DNA of 64,000 bases from Glandiceps talaboti (lineage: Eukaryota; Hemichordata; Enteropneusta; Spengelidae): NCBI RefSeq assembly GCF_964340395.1, contig NC_135570.1, positions 6,822,822 through 6,886,821 of the forward strand. Reading direction: 5' to 3'. Made by a program: the position numbers and the translations under genes. The number at the start of each line of letters is the position of its first letter. Positions within the stretch are counted from its first letter, which is position 1. Shown one piece after another: positions 21,838 through 36,422 of this stretch. The notes beneath the pieces were generated by a model. The model was not told the DNA's origin and did no database searches. It was given only the letters and a program-made list of their open reading frames with translations.

Positions 21838-23043
21838 ATGAACCCTCGATTGTGCAAAAGACAAAAATTGCTTTGTATCATTGTCTTTGTATTTGTACTC
21901 TTAATCGCATATCTTAGATCTGACATCTTTCCTTCACTGACGGAACACCCTGATACCAATGAAGTCTTCGCTGCAGATGAATCAGATACGCATATGATGA
22001 TGACGTCATCGAATGACGTAAACACAAGCAGACGACAGAAGATTCCATATGACACAATCACTGAATCTACTTTGCCAGAAATCTTGATAGAAAATCATCG
22101 TTCTTGTCGGATTTCCTTAAGTTGCATAAGATCTGTAAAAAAATTGATCAATATGGGTAAGAAATTCAATGTTAATAATAGTCGAGATCTGCAGGTGTGT
22201 AGGAAAGACCATGTAAGTAACAACTGTATCAAAATTATCTCATCGAAGGCCCGTAAACACCCTACCCTAGTTGTGCCAAATATCGCCCACTACGTTTGGT
22301 TTGGAAATCAAAGTTTCCGATTCGATCATTTGATATCCATGCTTAGTGCTTATCGCATTATGCAGGCTGACAAAATTATATTTCATACAGATATTGAGCC
22401 ATCGGGACAGTACTGGGAAGAAACGAAAAGGCTCGTGAAAAATCTTATTATCAGGCAAATTGAACAACCCTACAGTGTTTACGATATAAAGTTGAGGAGA
22501 GCTAATTTACAACACAAAGCCGATATCGCACGACTGCAAATACTGCAACAATATGGCGGCGTCTATATGGATAATGACGTTATTGTTGTCAAGTCCTTAG
22601 AACCATTACGTCATTATGATTTCGTCATGGGCAGAGAGAGTGAGGTTAGCCTGAATAACGGTATCATCTTAGCTAGGAACGATTCGGCATTTCTGAGATG
22701 GTATTACAAAGGTTACAAGTTTTACAACCGAACGTGTTGGACCTGTGACTCCATCTTATACCCAAATGCCCTGGCCATTCAATACCCACGACTTATCCAT
22801 ATCGAAGAAACATCACTTGTGAAACCTGTCTGGAACAATAGCTGGCAGATTTTTAAGGGACATTATGAGTGGTGGCAAGATCATTATACAATTCACACTT
22901 TCATAAGGAACTTTTACAAGTTTCCAGAAAATATAGGGAAGGAGATAAATTATACACCAGAAAATATTAAATCTCTGAATACTGCTTTTGGAGAAATTTG
23001 TCGTTTTGTGTATTATGGTAATAAGAGTTTAGAATTTGCTTGA
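21838..23043 (+). CDS. Type II membrane glycosyltransferase with DXD motif (Gly_transf_sug family), single exon
   Basis: 401 residues from the ATG at 21838 to TGA at 23041-23043. I chose this ATG because it places a type II signal anchor at the N-terminus: basic CKRQK, then a hydrophobic span (about residues 12-28), then a Ser/Thr/Asp-rich stem. An in-frame ATG at 21760 would add 26 residues before the anchor. The catalytic region runs from PNIAHYVWFGNQ (about 142) through FHTDIEPSG to LQILQQYGGVYMDNDVIVV. D245-x-D247 is the metal and nucleotide-sugar binding DXD motif of the 'glycosyltransferase sugar-binding region containing DXD' family (A4GALT-like and OCH1-like). A lumenal Golgi role in extending glycans is expected; donor and acceptor cannot be read from sequence. 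The alpha-1,4-glycosyltransferase C-terminal domain of A4GALT is not evident. NxS/T glycosylation sequons occur. A poly(A) signal follows at 23134. Confidence 0.9.
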   Translation: MNPRLCKRQKLLCIIVFVFVLLIAYLRSDIFPSLTEHPDTNEVFAADESDTHMMMTSSNDVNTSRRQKIPYDTITESTLPEILIENHRSCRISLSCIRSVKKLINMGKKFNVNNSRDLQVCRKDHVSNNCIKIISSKARKHPTLVVPNIAHYVWFGNQSFRFDHLISMLSAYRIMQADKIIFHTDIEPSGQYWEETKRLVKNLIIRQIEQPYSVYDIKLRRANLQHKADIARLQILQQYGGVYMDNDVIVVKSLEPLRHYDFVMGRESEVSLNNGIILARNDSAFLRWYYKGYKFYNRTCWTCDSILYPNALAIQYPRLIHIEETSLVKPVWNNSWQIFKGHYEWWQDHYTIHTFIRNFYKFPENIGKEINYTPENIKSLNTAFGEICRFVYYGNKSLEFA

Positions 23044-23133
23044 TAAGTTTTGCAACATGTTACAACCTGTTATACTGTATTCTGTTTTTCATTAAGTTAT
23101 GTAATTGTCATTTTGGCCTGTGGCCTAAAGACG

Positions 23134-23139
23134 AATAAA
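23134..23139 (+). terminator. Poly(A) signal AATAAA of the glycosyltransferase gene
   Basis: AATAAA about 91 bases after the stop codon, the canonical cleavage and polyadenylation hexamer. Confidence 0.6.
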
Positions 23140-23248
23140 CAATATTTGGTAATAAGAGTTTAATCTAATAAAGAAATATCTTGACAGAACACATATTTAC
23201 GGTATGTTTTTATCCTATGAGATAAGAACTTGTTTTGGTATCACTGTA

Positions 23249-23512
<264 letters not shown>

Positions 23513-23905
23513 ATAGGAAGGGAGAGAATTGCAATGTTTTTACATTCGTTATGAACACAAGCCTATTTGCCAAGCACAAAGGGCCTAGGGCCTAATTGTC
23601 AGGAATGAAGACACTTCTTAGGAGGTATGTGAAGGACACTCATTACAATAGAAGAGACGGACAAGCACAGGTGGTGTGAAATATATGCTAACTAATATGA
23701 ACCCTCTCCAAAATCAGAATTTCATCACCTCTATAAACGCTTTGATGTGGTTGATGACAAAGTTGATAAGCGCCCTCAAAGTTCAAATCAAAACTACCTA
23801 AAATTAAACATAGTATACATTCACTATAGCTAGCACCTTTCCATCGATGATACGTATAATATGCATTTACAACACACATGCAAAAACCTGACAATAATTT
23901 GCATG

Positions 23906-24310
<405 letters not shown>

Positions 24311-24634
24311 CTGGCTTTCGGGCTGTCCATCGTCCGTACCTACACGCTTTCATTGCTAGAAAACTTTGCTTCGAAAAATCGCTATTATTGTAAAACTAAA
24401 CCTGTACAAAGTTTGTCAGTTCGGTACATGAGCAACGCGAGCAATGATGCCACAGTGAAATTAAAGTGAAAAAAGAAAGGAATTATATTACTTTATCAGT
24501 GAACCACTTACTTTGGTAAGGGAAAGTTGGCATCTTGAGGAAGTTTGGCGAACTTACTGAACTCGCAGTGGCGTATGGGATAGCAAGAACTTTTTGACCT
24601 TCGGATTCCTTGAGGTCACTTGCAGTAAACAATC

Positions 24635-24655
24635 ATGGCGGCCACTACGAAAAAG
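24635..24655 (+). CDS. GGCX: Candidate first coding exon of GGCX
   Basis: ATGGCGGCCACTACGAAAAAG followed by the donor GTAACG encodes MAATTKK in phase 0. The context AATCATGGCGGCC has a purine at +4 (Kozak-like) and matches a YY1-type site over a start codon, as seen at many animal first exons. No stop intervenes before the donor. Joined to 31842-31875 and then 57597, it keeps one open frame into GGCX. The link to GGCX is inference: 33 kb separate it from the first certain exon. Confidence 0.4.
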
Positions 24656-25689
24656 GTAACGTCTTATTCGTCTTTTTGTTGATTCTTAACTTTTATAAAT
24701 TGCATACTCGTGAATTAACCTGGCTCCTCAACTAACAGTTTTTATTAGAATCCTGACAGACAATCGACCTGGTCTAACCCCTCGAGAATAGTAAAGAATC
24801 GGAGTTCAGGCAACTCGGTCGAGGTATAAGCGTGATTTATTGGCTATATATTCTACAGATTTCACGATCGATCGATCGTGTCATTAGAATTGGGTATTTA
24901 GGGGTTAGAAGTTAAATAGTAATTTGATAGGATACACACCAGTCTAGTGTGATTGTTATTGCATGGAGATCGATTCGTTAATGTGTACTACTTTTCCAAT
25001 TAACGTACTCAATATTGTGTTGGCTGTTTGAAATTGAGATTACTGGCCGAGGCTTCGATGTTGACAACTCCACACATACAAAAGTTTTAACTTTTATACC
25101 GGAGCCTCTAGCTATCCATTTTCCGTCACACTGAATACAACACGATTACACTTTATGGCATAGCAATGTGCATACACAAATCTAAAAAAAAATAATAGTT
25201 GTTTTTCCAATTTTTAGATGAAAGAATGGTCAGTATCAATGCAAACATTATAGTAATCTGCACGCCCGTAGTATTCTCTGATCATTAGAAAAGTGAAAAA
25301 AATGGAATTACCAAAAACAATAGCACATGGAAAACAGCTCCTGTTCATTTGTGATTTACATACAACTGTAAGGTGTGAAAAGGCATTGTTGTGATCGATG
25401 TACGTCGGTAGACAAGGGTAGAACCAGCTGACTGAAGAGTCACATTTGTCTGTCATGCAAATATGTGTATATGCAAATTTAAAGTACTGATAATTAGACA
25501 TTGAACATATTAATTAGATGTGTATTTTATCTATATATAAGTAGTAAAGGTTGAAATCATGATCACATAGGGTGCTGAATTTCAGGTACAGATCCAACTA
25601 TTCAATTTGATTGGGTTTATTGTATTGTATTTATGTGCAGAAATATATTTACTCACACAGTCACAGTTGATTTAGCATAGTCTGGATGT

Positions 25690-26355
25690 GCCAATGTGGT
25701 GTGAGTGGAGGTGTGAATCGCAATGATACCATATAGGAACTAGACTATGTCAGTGAAGGTGTAAATTGTAATGAGACTGTATAGGAACTAGACTATGTCA
25801 GTGAAGGTGTAAATAGTAACGGTTCACTATGTGAGTGGAGGTGTAAATTGTAACGATACCATATAGGAACTAGACTATGTGAGTGGGGTGTAAATGGTAA
25901 TGATACCGTATAGGAACAGACTATCTGTGAGTGGAGGTGTAAATGGTAATGATACTGTATAGGAAGTAGACTAATTTAGCTCTGTTCAAGGGTTCAATAT
26001 TATGAGTAAGTTATTATCTAATGAAATAGTTTCAAAAAAAATGTTCCAGTTGCAGAGAGTACAGCTTTGATACCTGGTTAGAGTTCTACCAATTGGTACA
26101 CATGCTTAAACATATTTGATTGTATTTTCAGTGTGAAACCTGAGTATAATAACCACTAGACTGGCGCCAGTCTGATGCCTTGGGAGATTGTTTTCTTAGT
26201 CACATAATCTTCAAATGTTTTCAGTTTGTTACTCATGTTTTAGTTTGTAAAGGGAAATGACCTCAACTCTTTTTTTTTAATTTGTCCCATTTACTAATTA
26301 GCTGTTCGTCTAGTTCCTATATGGTATCATTACGATTTATACCTCCACTCACATG
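25690..26355. repeat. ~46-bp subrepeat cluster with an inverted end copy
   Basis: A phrase like GTGAGTGGAGGTGTAAATGG followed by TAATGATACCGTATAGGAAC and TAGACTAT occurs about five times from 25690 to 25985, and once inverted at 26308-26355. Another inverted single copy is at 3388-3430. The direct array plus inverted end suggests a non-autonomous element with amplified terminal repeats. Confidence 0.75.
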
Positions 26356-26359
26356 GTTT

Positions 26360-29300
26360 AATTAGAACCCACATTGGTATCCAAACTAGTTAGCTGTGTG
26401 CGCTCTAAGCCAATTTGATGCACCACTGATGCTCACAATTTCTAGTAATGCACCAAAATTTGATGTTCCCTATCTCTTACTGTGGTGACTCACAAGAAAT
26501 GCCAATTTTTCTCATTTTGACTCACAGCAACAAACTTTGGCTATCATTAAAGGGCACACTGCTAGTTAATCTCCCATACATATTCACCCCACCATTTTGT
26601 AATTACTTGCTCAGGTCATTACAAAATGCATGTTTTAAAAAAACTATATTCAATATAGAACAAATAAAGCCTGTCAATGCTTGACTAAGTCTAGAGTACT
26701 GAAATCACCATAAAACACATGAAATTAAAGATTGAGCCCCTTACTATCAAGACAATGATTGTTTTTAAAGTGAACACCGTAAATCTGTTGCTGGTTCAAA
26801 GATGCATCACGCTTTTCCCCATACAACACCATGTATTCTGTACATCATGCAGGGGGATTTGCATGTGCTACCCAGAGGGAATGGTTGTCACCTGACCGTA
26901 CCCTGGGTTTACCAATAAAATCCTTCTCTGTCGTTGATGACATTTAGTCTTTGTTCTATAAAATCATAATTAAAGAGGTGAACATGTCTTTCCATCATTT
27001 CCTGATGAAAATGTTATTTCTTATGTAATAAAGACAAAACAAGCCTAAACATAACAACATGGGTGATGACATCACACGCTGTGAATCTTAGAACCAGACA
27101 GTCGACCATAACAACATCGTCACAGTTGAATCCACTGTCAGTGTTTCCCTTGTATTTGTAAATTCTGCTAAGCAAGAGTCTCTGTATCTATCAACTAGTC
27201 TATTTGCTATACCGTTTGTGATAAAAATTTTGACCCGATTTAGTCAAAGCAAATTCTCAAATCTCCTATCAAAGTGCTCACTGACGTCACATGGTCTGTA
27301 ACAAAATCATCACCCTACCTAATAGTATTCTCTCTGTCTTACATAGTGCAGAGTCGATTTTGATTAAATATTCTTGTAGCCTGGAATCCATGTGGATTGG
27401 ATTTTTTACATTCATCGTTCCAGGTGATTGGAAAGACGAATATGAAAAATCCAATATGCATGGATTTCAGGATATATATGCTTGTTCTCTAACTAATACT
27501 TATTGGTTCAATAGAATGTTAGAAATATTGCAATACGGTTTTTCTGTAACATTTCAAAGAGAAAAATATGGAAAATTAATTAATCCCCTTTCTACTAGGA
27601 AGTTATTTTTTGTGTATGAAAAATTACAAGTTGGGAAAACCAGATTAGATTAAGATGCTGGTAGTGTTACATATATTGTAATTTAGACAGAGCTGTTATC
27701 TTGGTTTTATTACATTTTGTAATTTTAGGTAGGATTTTTTATAAGATGCGCGTTGTCACGTAGGAAGACGTCACTTTTTTCGGTCGAGTTTCTAATTAAT
27801 ATTGATATTTTACACTACAGGAGATTTACTATCTACTGGAGGGTAGGTTTACTTTGTAGCTAAAACAGCGGATAAACTCAGTTTGGCGCCAGTGCTGTCT
27901 TTTTTTTTGCATGCAAGTATTTTGTTTCAGTAAGCCATTGGATTAGTAGACTGGGCTTTCTAATAAGTCTGTTTGTTGCAGCTGTGATAATATAACTTTA
28001 TTACTATTTGCATAAAAATGCATTGGAAACTGGCTTTCCACGAGCGCTCGTAAAAAGAGGTGAATAAAATTGAAAACTAAAGATTGAAAGAAAACAATAC
28101 TGGAATAAACCATTGGAAAGAAAATACAAGTGAAATGTAAAAGCATGAGATGAAATTAATATAAAACATCAAACGATTTAAAACACACATGATGCTAAAA
28201 AGATATAAATGCAGAGACTAATAACATGAAACTAAATGAAATCCTAGGACTGGTTTAAAATATGAATCGCAGATGGATAAAAGCTCTTTCTAAAATGTTC
28301 TGATTTTGTTTTGATACTCATGTATTGCCTACCCAAGGGTAACAACTGTTATTCGCACAAATATAAGTTTGCAATGTATAATGCAAAAATACCAAAACAA
28401 GTTCAAGGCTGTTCTATAAACTGGTCTTACATATATGTACTATTACAGCTTGTACTATTGCTTTTACAGCTTATCAGTGAGCAAACTCAAAAATTGTGCC
28501 ACAAGTGGATTTCATTTTGTACTTATACCTGTAAAAGCTAAAACAGTGAATTACACTGCAACTTTAATGTGTTTGACAAATAGATGTATATTGTAAGCAA
28601 GTTTGACTATTAATATGTTCTATAAAGTGGGTGTATATTTTCAGCGAGTTGTATTAAACTTAATATGTGTTCTACAAAGTAGGTGTATAGTTTCAGTGAG
28701 TTAAACACAATATATATATTTTATAAAATGGATGTATATTTTCTCACGGATTAGAATCCATATTTGGTGCCAGGTTCGGATGTGTGAAATTTTCACCATC
28801 CTATGATTACATTCTTTCTAGGAAGAGTTACACAGGCATGTAACTCTTGACACTAAATCACATTTATCACTGCATCCCTCGGCTGTATATCTGTCATGTA
28901 CACATCTTAAGATAACTTGATTTTCTCTGACACACTCAGAGATTAAGTTGATTTGGGACTTGAAAATATCTTACAGAGCCATAGTTTTATTCCTGTACAT
29001 ATAAAGCAAAATCAGACTAGATCAAAACAAGATACTTAGACTTTTGATAAAAGCCTCTAGTGATATGAACTCTGATCGGTGAACAGATGGTGAACTCATT
29101 TCCATGGCAATGACGAGAAAATATGACTCTAACCGTAATATGTTATTTTCGTACCACATGTTCCGTTTCAACCATACTTGACATATTGTATTTATATACA
29201 TTTATTATTAAACAGAGTTTTTTCAATGTTAATATTTTAGTTGACTTTTTAATAAATTTGACACCTTCTTTCACTCTGTTCAAAGAAAGGTTTTCAAGTA

Positions 29301-31375
29301 TTTTACAGACTCAACCACACTTCCTGCGACTGTGTAAATGTAAAATGTAATTATAAACCCGGTGTGTAATCAGTCAATGGTGTGGTCAGGTGAATGCGTG
29401 CAACTAAGAGGAACGTCAAATATTGGAATAGATTTTTATGATCGGATGTGAATATCCTGTGCTATAATGTAGTCGTCGTCGGTCGTTGTCGTGTGTGTGT
29501 ACAGAATACAGAAGCATAGAGTCACATGTTAGAAATATGGAGGTGGAAAATAATGCCAGTAGTTCATGTACCTTATTGCATGGTCTTCCAGTCCACTGAT
29601 TTTTTATGGCTCAATTAATTTCAAATCAACCTTGAAAACGCCTACAGAGGTGTGAAAGTCAATTTTTTAATACTTGTTTACAGCTGAAATATGTTTGAAT
29701 TTTTTGTATTACAGTTCATTTGCATGGGAGTTTTAAAAGTGAATTTTTTTCAAAGGAAAGCGCAAAAGAGAGACACAAAGACAACAGAAAACGTAATATA
29801 TATTTTAGTTGGAAGCTTACTAATATTAAAAGTTTGAAGTTTTTTGTATTACAGTTACTAGTAATTTGCACAGGTTTTTTTTTTTCAAGTTTTTAATATT
29901 TTAAAAAGTGAATTTTTTCAGCTGCATAGTAAGAGAGACACAGACGAAAATGACAAAAAACTACACAAACAAATTCTAAAGGTATATATATATAAATTCA
30001 ATGGATCACAGTAATTTATATATCTTCTAACAAGGACTACTCGTACTTTGTCAGATCCTTTTCAACTTATTGTTTTTTTCTTGCAATTTGTAATTCAAGA
30101 ATTTAAGCCTGGTTACTACAAGCACTGAATCTAGGCATAAGTTCATCTTATACGGATAGTATTAGGTAGATTTTCGTAAAAATTTTACTGAAATGACTTT
30201 GATGAAAAAAGTCAATTATTGCCGTAATTGTCTACTCTGAAATTTTGTGCATATTAATAGAAAGTGTATTAAACTTGTCTGCTCAAATAGTCCATACTGT
30301 TCTGAGAGAAAGTGTTATTACTTTGCCATTGTGAGGCGTAAGTGTTTTGTAAAAAGTAATCGAATTTCCTACAAAAAATTCCATATTTTTGACAGAAAAT
30401 ATAATTAACTTCAACATGTGTTTTCTGAAACGCTGTACTACTGGGAGATAAAGCGTAATTACCTTGTACTTTTGTGGCATAAATATTTTATAAAAAAAGT
30501 AATTGACTTTTCGTCTCTGAAATTGTAAACCGCTTTGAGAGAAAGTGTAATCACTATGTCCTTGTAAGGTATAAATGTTTTATGTTTATTCAAATTCAGT
30601 GAATATATAAATTACAGTTATGTGAGCTATTAACTCTAGCGAAAAAATGCTGTTTGATTAATACGAAAATTGAAGCACAACGTCAGAATTGCAAATCCAT
30701 GAGTCAATTAATGCTATTAACATCACATCAGGTTTAAAATGAACGACAAAATCAATCTTTTTCATCTAAAATTTAGAGTCCTTTGAAATTCAGGCTCTGT
30801 CGGCGTTGATTTTAAAATCTCATTTATTTCAATACATTACCCACAGTCACCGTAAATGGTTCTGACAGAATAAATTTGTTCGTCAAAACTGTAAAGTCCA
30901 CTGAAAGTCAAACTCTGTCGGGTTTGATTCAAAAATCTCAATCTATATCTTAATATACTACCAATCAGTGTAAATGGAAGTGACAAAATGAATTTGTTCG
31001 TGTAATGTTTAAGTCCTTTGAAAGTCAAGCTCTGCCGACTTTGATTATGAAATCTCAATACACACTCTATTGTAACAGTCATGTCATCGCATAGCTTCTC
31101 GAATTTCAGCATACTTCAAATGAACTGGATAAGATTCACAATCTTGAGTGCTACTTGAGACGTACTCAAAGATGAGTGAAAGGAAAACTTAATTGAGGTT
31201 ATACGGTTCTCTGATTCAGTACTCTGATTGTCCATTGCAGATTATTAAAAAAAACACAGAAAGAAAAATGTAAGATAATTGTGTATATTGCACAACTGGA
31301 AAGTGAATAGTTTTATGTTACATGTATGATGTAGGATTGTTACACACGCAATTTATTAAAACCCATTTTTGTTTG
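26360..31375. other. Long stretch without a recognised gene
   Basis: AT-rich, with no convincing exon. Around 30240-30560 a phrase near GAGAGAAAGTGTAATTACTTTG recurs three times at about 120-bp spacing, and 30840-31060 has a similar repeated phrase (CTTTGAAAGTCAAGCTCTG(T/C)CG) three times. If GGCX begins at 24635, this is its first intron. Confidence 0.5.
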
Positions 31376-31416
31376 CTAGTGCTTCTTCTTCTTCTTCTTC
31401 TTCTTCAAGACAGCTA

Positions 31417-31734
<318 letters not shown>

Positions 31735-31841
31735 GATACTGACACAAAGCCAGACGTAGATCTAGACAGACAGGAAAGATGTAAGACATAAATTTTTACA
31801 TCAATGAAAGAGATTTTTTTTTACTACTTTAGATCTAACAG

Positions 31842-31875
31842 AAAATCAAGGAGAAAATAACAGATGCTGGTGACG
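31842..31875 (+). CDS. GGCX: Candidate 34-bp second exon of GGCX
   Basis: A polypyrimidine stretch and AACAG precede AAAATCAAGGAGAAAATAAC and so on, which ends in GACG|GTAAGT, a full consensus donor. Read in phase 0 it gives KIKEKITDAGD plus one base, so it leaves in phase 1, exactly the phase needed to enter the GGCX exon at 57597. An alternative acceptor at 31832 gives a 44-bp exon with stops in every useful frame. Support is splice signals and phase only. Confidence 0.33.
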
Positions 31876-32478
31876 GTAAGTAATACTATAGCTTTGCAGG
31901 TGGACTACTTGTATAGGTGAATCAATATAACACAATGTATCAAGTTTAATACATGTAAGTTGTAATCTATGAGTAAATGATGTGAGAATGTCATCACCTG
32001 GCTATGTTTGTATAAATGTTCATCAAAAAGTGTAAAATACTTGAATTCAGTACAGTCAGATTTCATAAAAGGATGGGTTGATCTCCCCCCCTAAAAAAAA
32101 TGAATTTCTTTCTAAATATCATAAAAAGATGGATGCTCCAAAATATCATTATCAGATTCCCATGGAAACACAAATTTCCAAATCTGTTACTAGAATCAAA
32201 TTAATCATGAAATTTAAATTTTCTTTCTTATTTGAAATTTTGAAACATTTTGTCCAGGATTGAATTTTATTTATCTATTTAAACGTTTGTTACACTTTAA
32301 AGCAGGGAAAAGTGGTGTGTTAGTCTAGCCCTGGTATTTTGTGAAAAGATGGATGAAATAAACAGGGAAAGCGGTGTGTTAGTTTAGCCCTAGTATTTTG
32401 TGAAAAGATGGATGAAATAAAAGGTTTAAAATGTCCTTGTGAGATGCATTCAGTGTACATTTGGTTTTGTACTTGCTT

Positions 32479-32718
32479 GCTCACTCACTCACTCACTCAC
32501 TCACTCACTCACTCACTCACTCACTCACTCACTCACTCACTTAGTTACTTGCTTGCTTGCTTACTTATGTATCTACCTACCTACCTTCCTACCTACCTAC
32601 CCATGGCACCTACTTACTTACTTTTAATACTTACTAACCCACCTACCCACCTACCTACCTACCCACCTACCCACCCACCCACCTACCTACATGTACCTAC
32701 CTACCTACCCACCTAGAA
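32479..32718. repeat. (CTCA)n, (CTTG)n and (CTAC)n microsatellites
   Basis: CTCA to 32541, then short CTTG/CTTA runs and degenerate CTAC/CCAC to 32718. Confidence 0.97.
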
Positions 32719-32719
32719 T

Positions 32720-35225
32720 ATACTCAGTGTTCAAAACTTGAAGTGACAGGGTAGATAGGAATTGTTGGCTTACATCAATGCTTTGAAAAACATACATCGT
32801 AATAGAAAGTAAGCGAGGAAGGTAGAATTAGATGGAATTTATAGTTACTTTATTAAAACTGTAATGAAAATTGTCATTGAAAAAAAAAATCTTTAAAAAA
32901 CCCACCAGCAATAATGTAGATATAATTTAATGTAAACAAGAAATGTTCTAACATAATGGGGATGACAGAAATAAAACAAGATTAAATCTGTAGCTTTGTA
33001 ATCTGTAAAAATATTTGCTGGGAAAAGCAAATTCTGAAATCGACAGAAATAAATAAAATAGAGATATAGAAATGTAGCTTTTGACTTTTATTTCAGACAA
33101 AATATTCCCATGAAAATAAATCTTGTATTTTAAAGATATTTTCTTAAAAATGGACTGAACCAGAGTATATATAATGTGAAGGACCATTCCATTATATCTA
33201 GTATGCAGGGGTGTCTATAGTTATTCATTTTAGACACGTTGATTTGTGTAAATGATGAAGTAGAAGATAATCTATATTTATTGCACTACTTTTACTCCCC
33301 TTTCATTTCACTCAAAATAGACTGATCCTGTATACACGAATGAGAAGACTATTTTATTATTTCAGGTATAGGGGTGTATGGGTTCATTGTAGATATTAAA
33401 TTAGGTAAGGATCAATTTGTGAATTGAATTGAATACTTTAGTAGAGGTTTTATAATATCGCTGCTCCGGCTTGATTTCATTGCGGGCAATTTACCAGCAA
33501 TAAGTTAATTACACAGTAATAACTAGTGTATGTCACAGTGTACCTTGAGTAAGATTGATTGAGAGCTCTGCATAGGTGGGGGAGGAAGTAGTCGTTAAAC
33601 GTATTGACGTAAATCATGGATAATAGCCGTAATTGAAGGAAAACCTATTACACCAATCAGTTCACTGAGCTAATAAGGCCTTCAGTGTGTTTTAATTGTG
33701 TATGCCATAGCCAATTTACAGAATTCTCCATTCCAGACTACGTTGTAGTGCGTTCACCAGTGCACGTATCAACACACAGGATTTTACAGTGCTCCAACGT
33801 CAATGATTACACAAGGGTGTACTGATTGCATACAAGGTGGGTAATGTTTCATACAGTGGTTTCTCTAAGGGTTTAGGAGCAGACGACAGCTGGCAAATAT
33901 TTGGTCAAATTTTGTGCTGTATCTCCATAAACTAACCACTGTTTAATGCAGACTTTCTAAAGGAAGAAAATTTGGTTTAATTTAGTCAAATTTTCATGAT
34001 TTCTCTGTATGTTTATAAAGTGTGATTTGATAGCAGACTACAGGAAGGGGAAAATCTGGTAAAATTTTGTGAATCTTTCATTAAAATAGTGAATCATGTA
34101 TCTATTTAAAGTCGGAGAATTTAATTTCAGACAACAGATAAAGGAGGGTGAAATTTAGTAAAATCTTTTGAATTTTTTGAATCTATTGAAATACATGTAA
34201 TGTGTTGATTTAGTAGTTTATCTAAGTCCAAGGGTTTGGTAGCAGACTACACAAAAAGGAGAGAAAATTTGATCAAAATTTAATGTCTCACAAAAATGTT
34301 TCTCCAAGACTAAGGGTTTGACAGCAGACAACAGAAAGAGTTTGAGACTAGAGAAATTTTGTCAAATGTACTGAATCTTTTATTATTGTGGCGTTTTGTG
34401 AAGCGATTTCTTTCATTGACGTGGCTTTTTGTAAAGCGATTTCTTCTTCTTAATTAGCAATACTACTCAACTTCCCATATGGAACAAAACAAGTAGGCCG
34501 TCATGTTTGTCTCTCTAAGGATTTGACTACATGTACAGAAACGGAAAATCTGATGAAATTTTCTGAATATTTCATGCAGGTAAATGTGTCATCTAAATGC
34601 TAGATCGAAATCTAAGGAATTAATCAAACAACAACAAGGGAGAAATTTATTTCAATTTACTGAAAATTTCATACATCTAAATTAATGTTTCATATGGTGG
34701 TTGTGTAGATACAGGTTTGGTAGCAGACGACAGAAAAGGGAGAAACCTGGTCAGATTTACTGAATAATTCAAACACAGATACATCTATATATAAACAACA
34801 ATGCCGGGGAAAATCTCAGTGCCTTGTAGTGGCTATCTCAAAAGATTACATGTTTTGACATATATTATTAAATGCCAAAACTGAGTTCTATTACTGAATA
34901 TTCCATAAACATAAAAAATGCTGATTGTAGGAAAAATACCAGTGAAATCATGAGATTGAAACGGATATTCGCACTGATACAGGTAAACTCTGAAAATGCA
35001 TAATATTATGTAAGTGTGATCCGGAGGCAAATGAAATATTTTTCACATTTCCTGTCGCATTGTGAGTCATTGAAAGTGGTTTGGAAGTGATGGGTTGATC
35101 AATATGCTTATAAAAACAACTTATTTTCAAGTACTTTAATTGTGTGTCTATAGTTTGAATATTTTGTTATTTTGCCCCAAATTCACTGTCTTGTGTGTAA
35201 TTGTCTAAATCTGAGCAAAAGATTA
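32720..35225. other. No gene recognised; loosely repeated phrase
   Basis: Between 33850 and 34770 a phrase like GGTTTGGTAGCAGACTACAG followed by AAAGGGAGAAATTTGGTCAAATTT and a short spacer recurs six or seven times, spaced about 100-150 bp and strongly diverged. Otherwise plain AT-rich DNA. Confidence 0.5.
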
Positions 35226-35227
35226 GA

Positions 35228-35300
35228 ACAATATGATGTGATGCATGATGTGATGTGATGTGATGTGATGACATAATGTGATGTGATGTGATGTGATATG
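35228..35300. repeat. (GATGT)n repeat
   Basis: About 70 bp of GATGT pentanucleotide with interruptions. Confidence 0.9.
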
Positions 35301-36420
35301 ACGGCAGGGCTCCCACTACCCATTCGCCAAGACGCCAAATGTGAATACAAATTCTAGCTGGCTATGAAAAATTCGATTTAGCAAAACTGTCGGTGACACA
35401 TTTTTCACTGTCCTTATTTACATGAGATGACTGATACACTCTACAAATCAGTCATGCCCTAAAAATTAGGAACGATCACGTTGTATCTGGTTCATTTGAT
35501 CACCGCTGGCTGTTTCACGGCAACACTGTCAGATCAAAATTGACGTGAATAGTATGTACGTTCATTCAACGTTTGTTTTGAAAATAGCGCGAATCAACTT
35601 CATCATGCCCGATACGTGTTTGGTGGTAAATCACACACAATCAGACTCCTATCGGCACGATCGGAATTATTCGGAAAAAGCATAGGGTGGCATATATGTT
35701 AGCATATGAATACGAAGTATGTGAATACATCACCATTAGATTGAAATTTGCCGACGACTAACAAAATGGACGTGACGTGCTACAAAATCAAAAAGCGGCT
35801 AATTTTTACACATCATTAGATCATGCTATCCAACATTTTCGAACACCATGAATATAATTATATCCCTTGGAAGAGTAGTTGAAGCCGTGTCCTGGCTTGC
35901 TGTGAGCTTTGGACTGTTTGATTTCTACTTCCAGAAGTCAACTTGAAAACTGAGAATGAACTACATCACTACTGTACATTTGCAGAATTATGAACATGTA
36001 TATGACCTTACACAAAGTCAGCTGTGATTTTTTTAATGACAACACAAATACATTTGTAACCCACGATGAAAAATTTCATCGACTGATAGCAATGTGGTGG
36101 TGGTAGTTATACATCTATGCAATGTTATAAAATTTTGTCAAGTTTGATGATTGACCTCGAGATTGACCATATGTCATGCATGTGATGTCGTTCAAAAATT
36201 TTATTTTATCGTGAAAGAAAAATTAGTCTAATTAGAGATGATTACAGTACATGACATTTTGATACAAATAATTTGTTTCTTATCCCTTTACCACCAAGAT
36301 ATCGAGTCAGAATATTGAAGTAATATTGTATGAAAATGGTAGCCAGGAGAGGCTCACTTGCGTTATTTCTTTTACCCAACCGTGAGGTACTACATGTCAT
36401 TGAAACTCACAGCAGCTTTT
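35301..36420. other. No gene recognised
   Basis: No exon, tandem repeat or palindrome of note was seen. Confidence 0.4.
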
Positions 36421-36422
36421 CC

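Noticed and set aside
27291-27653. 120-residue ORF on the plus strand
   Set aside because: No recognisable domain, no splice or poly(A) context, and composition typical of AT-rich non-coding DNA.
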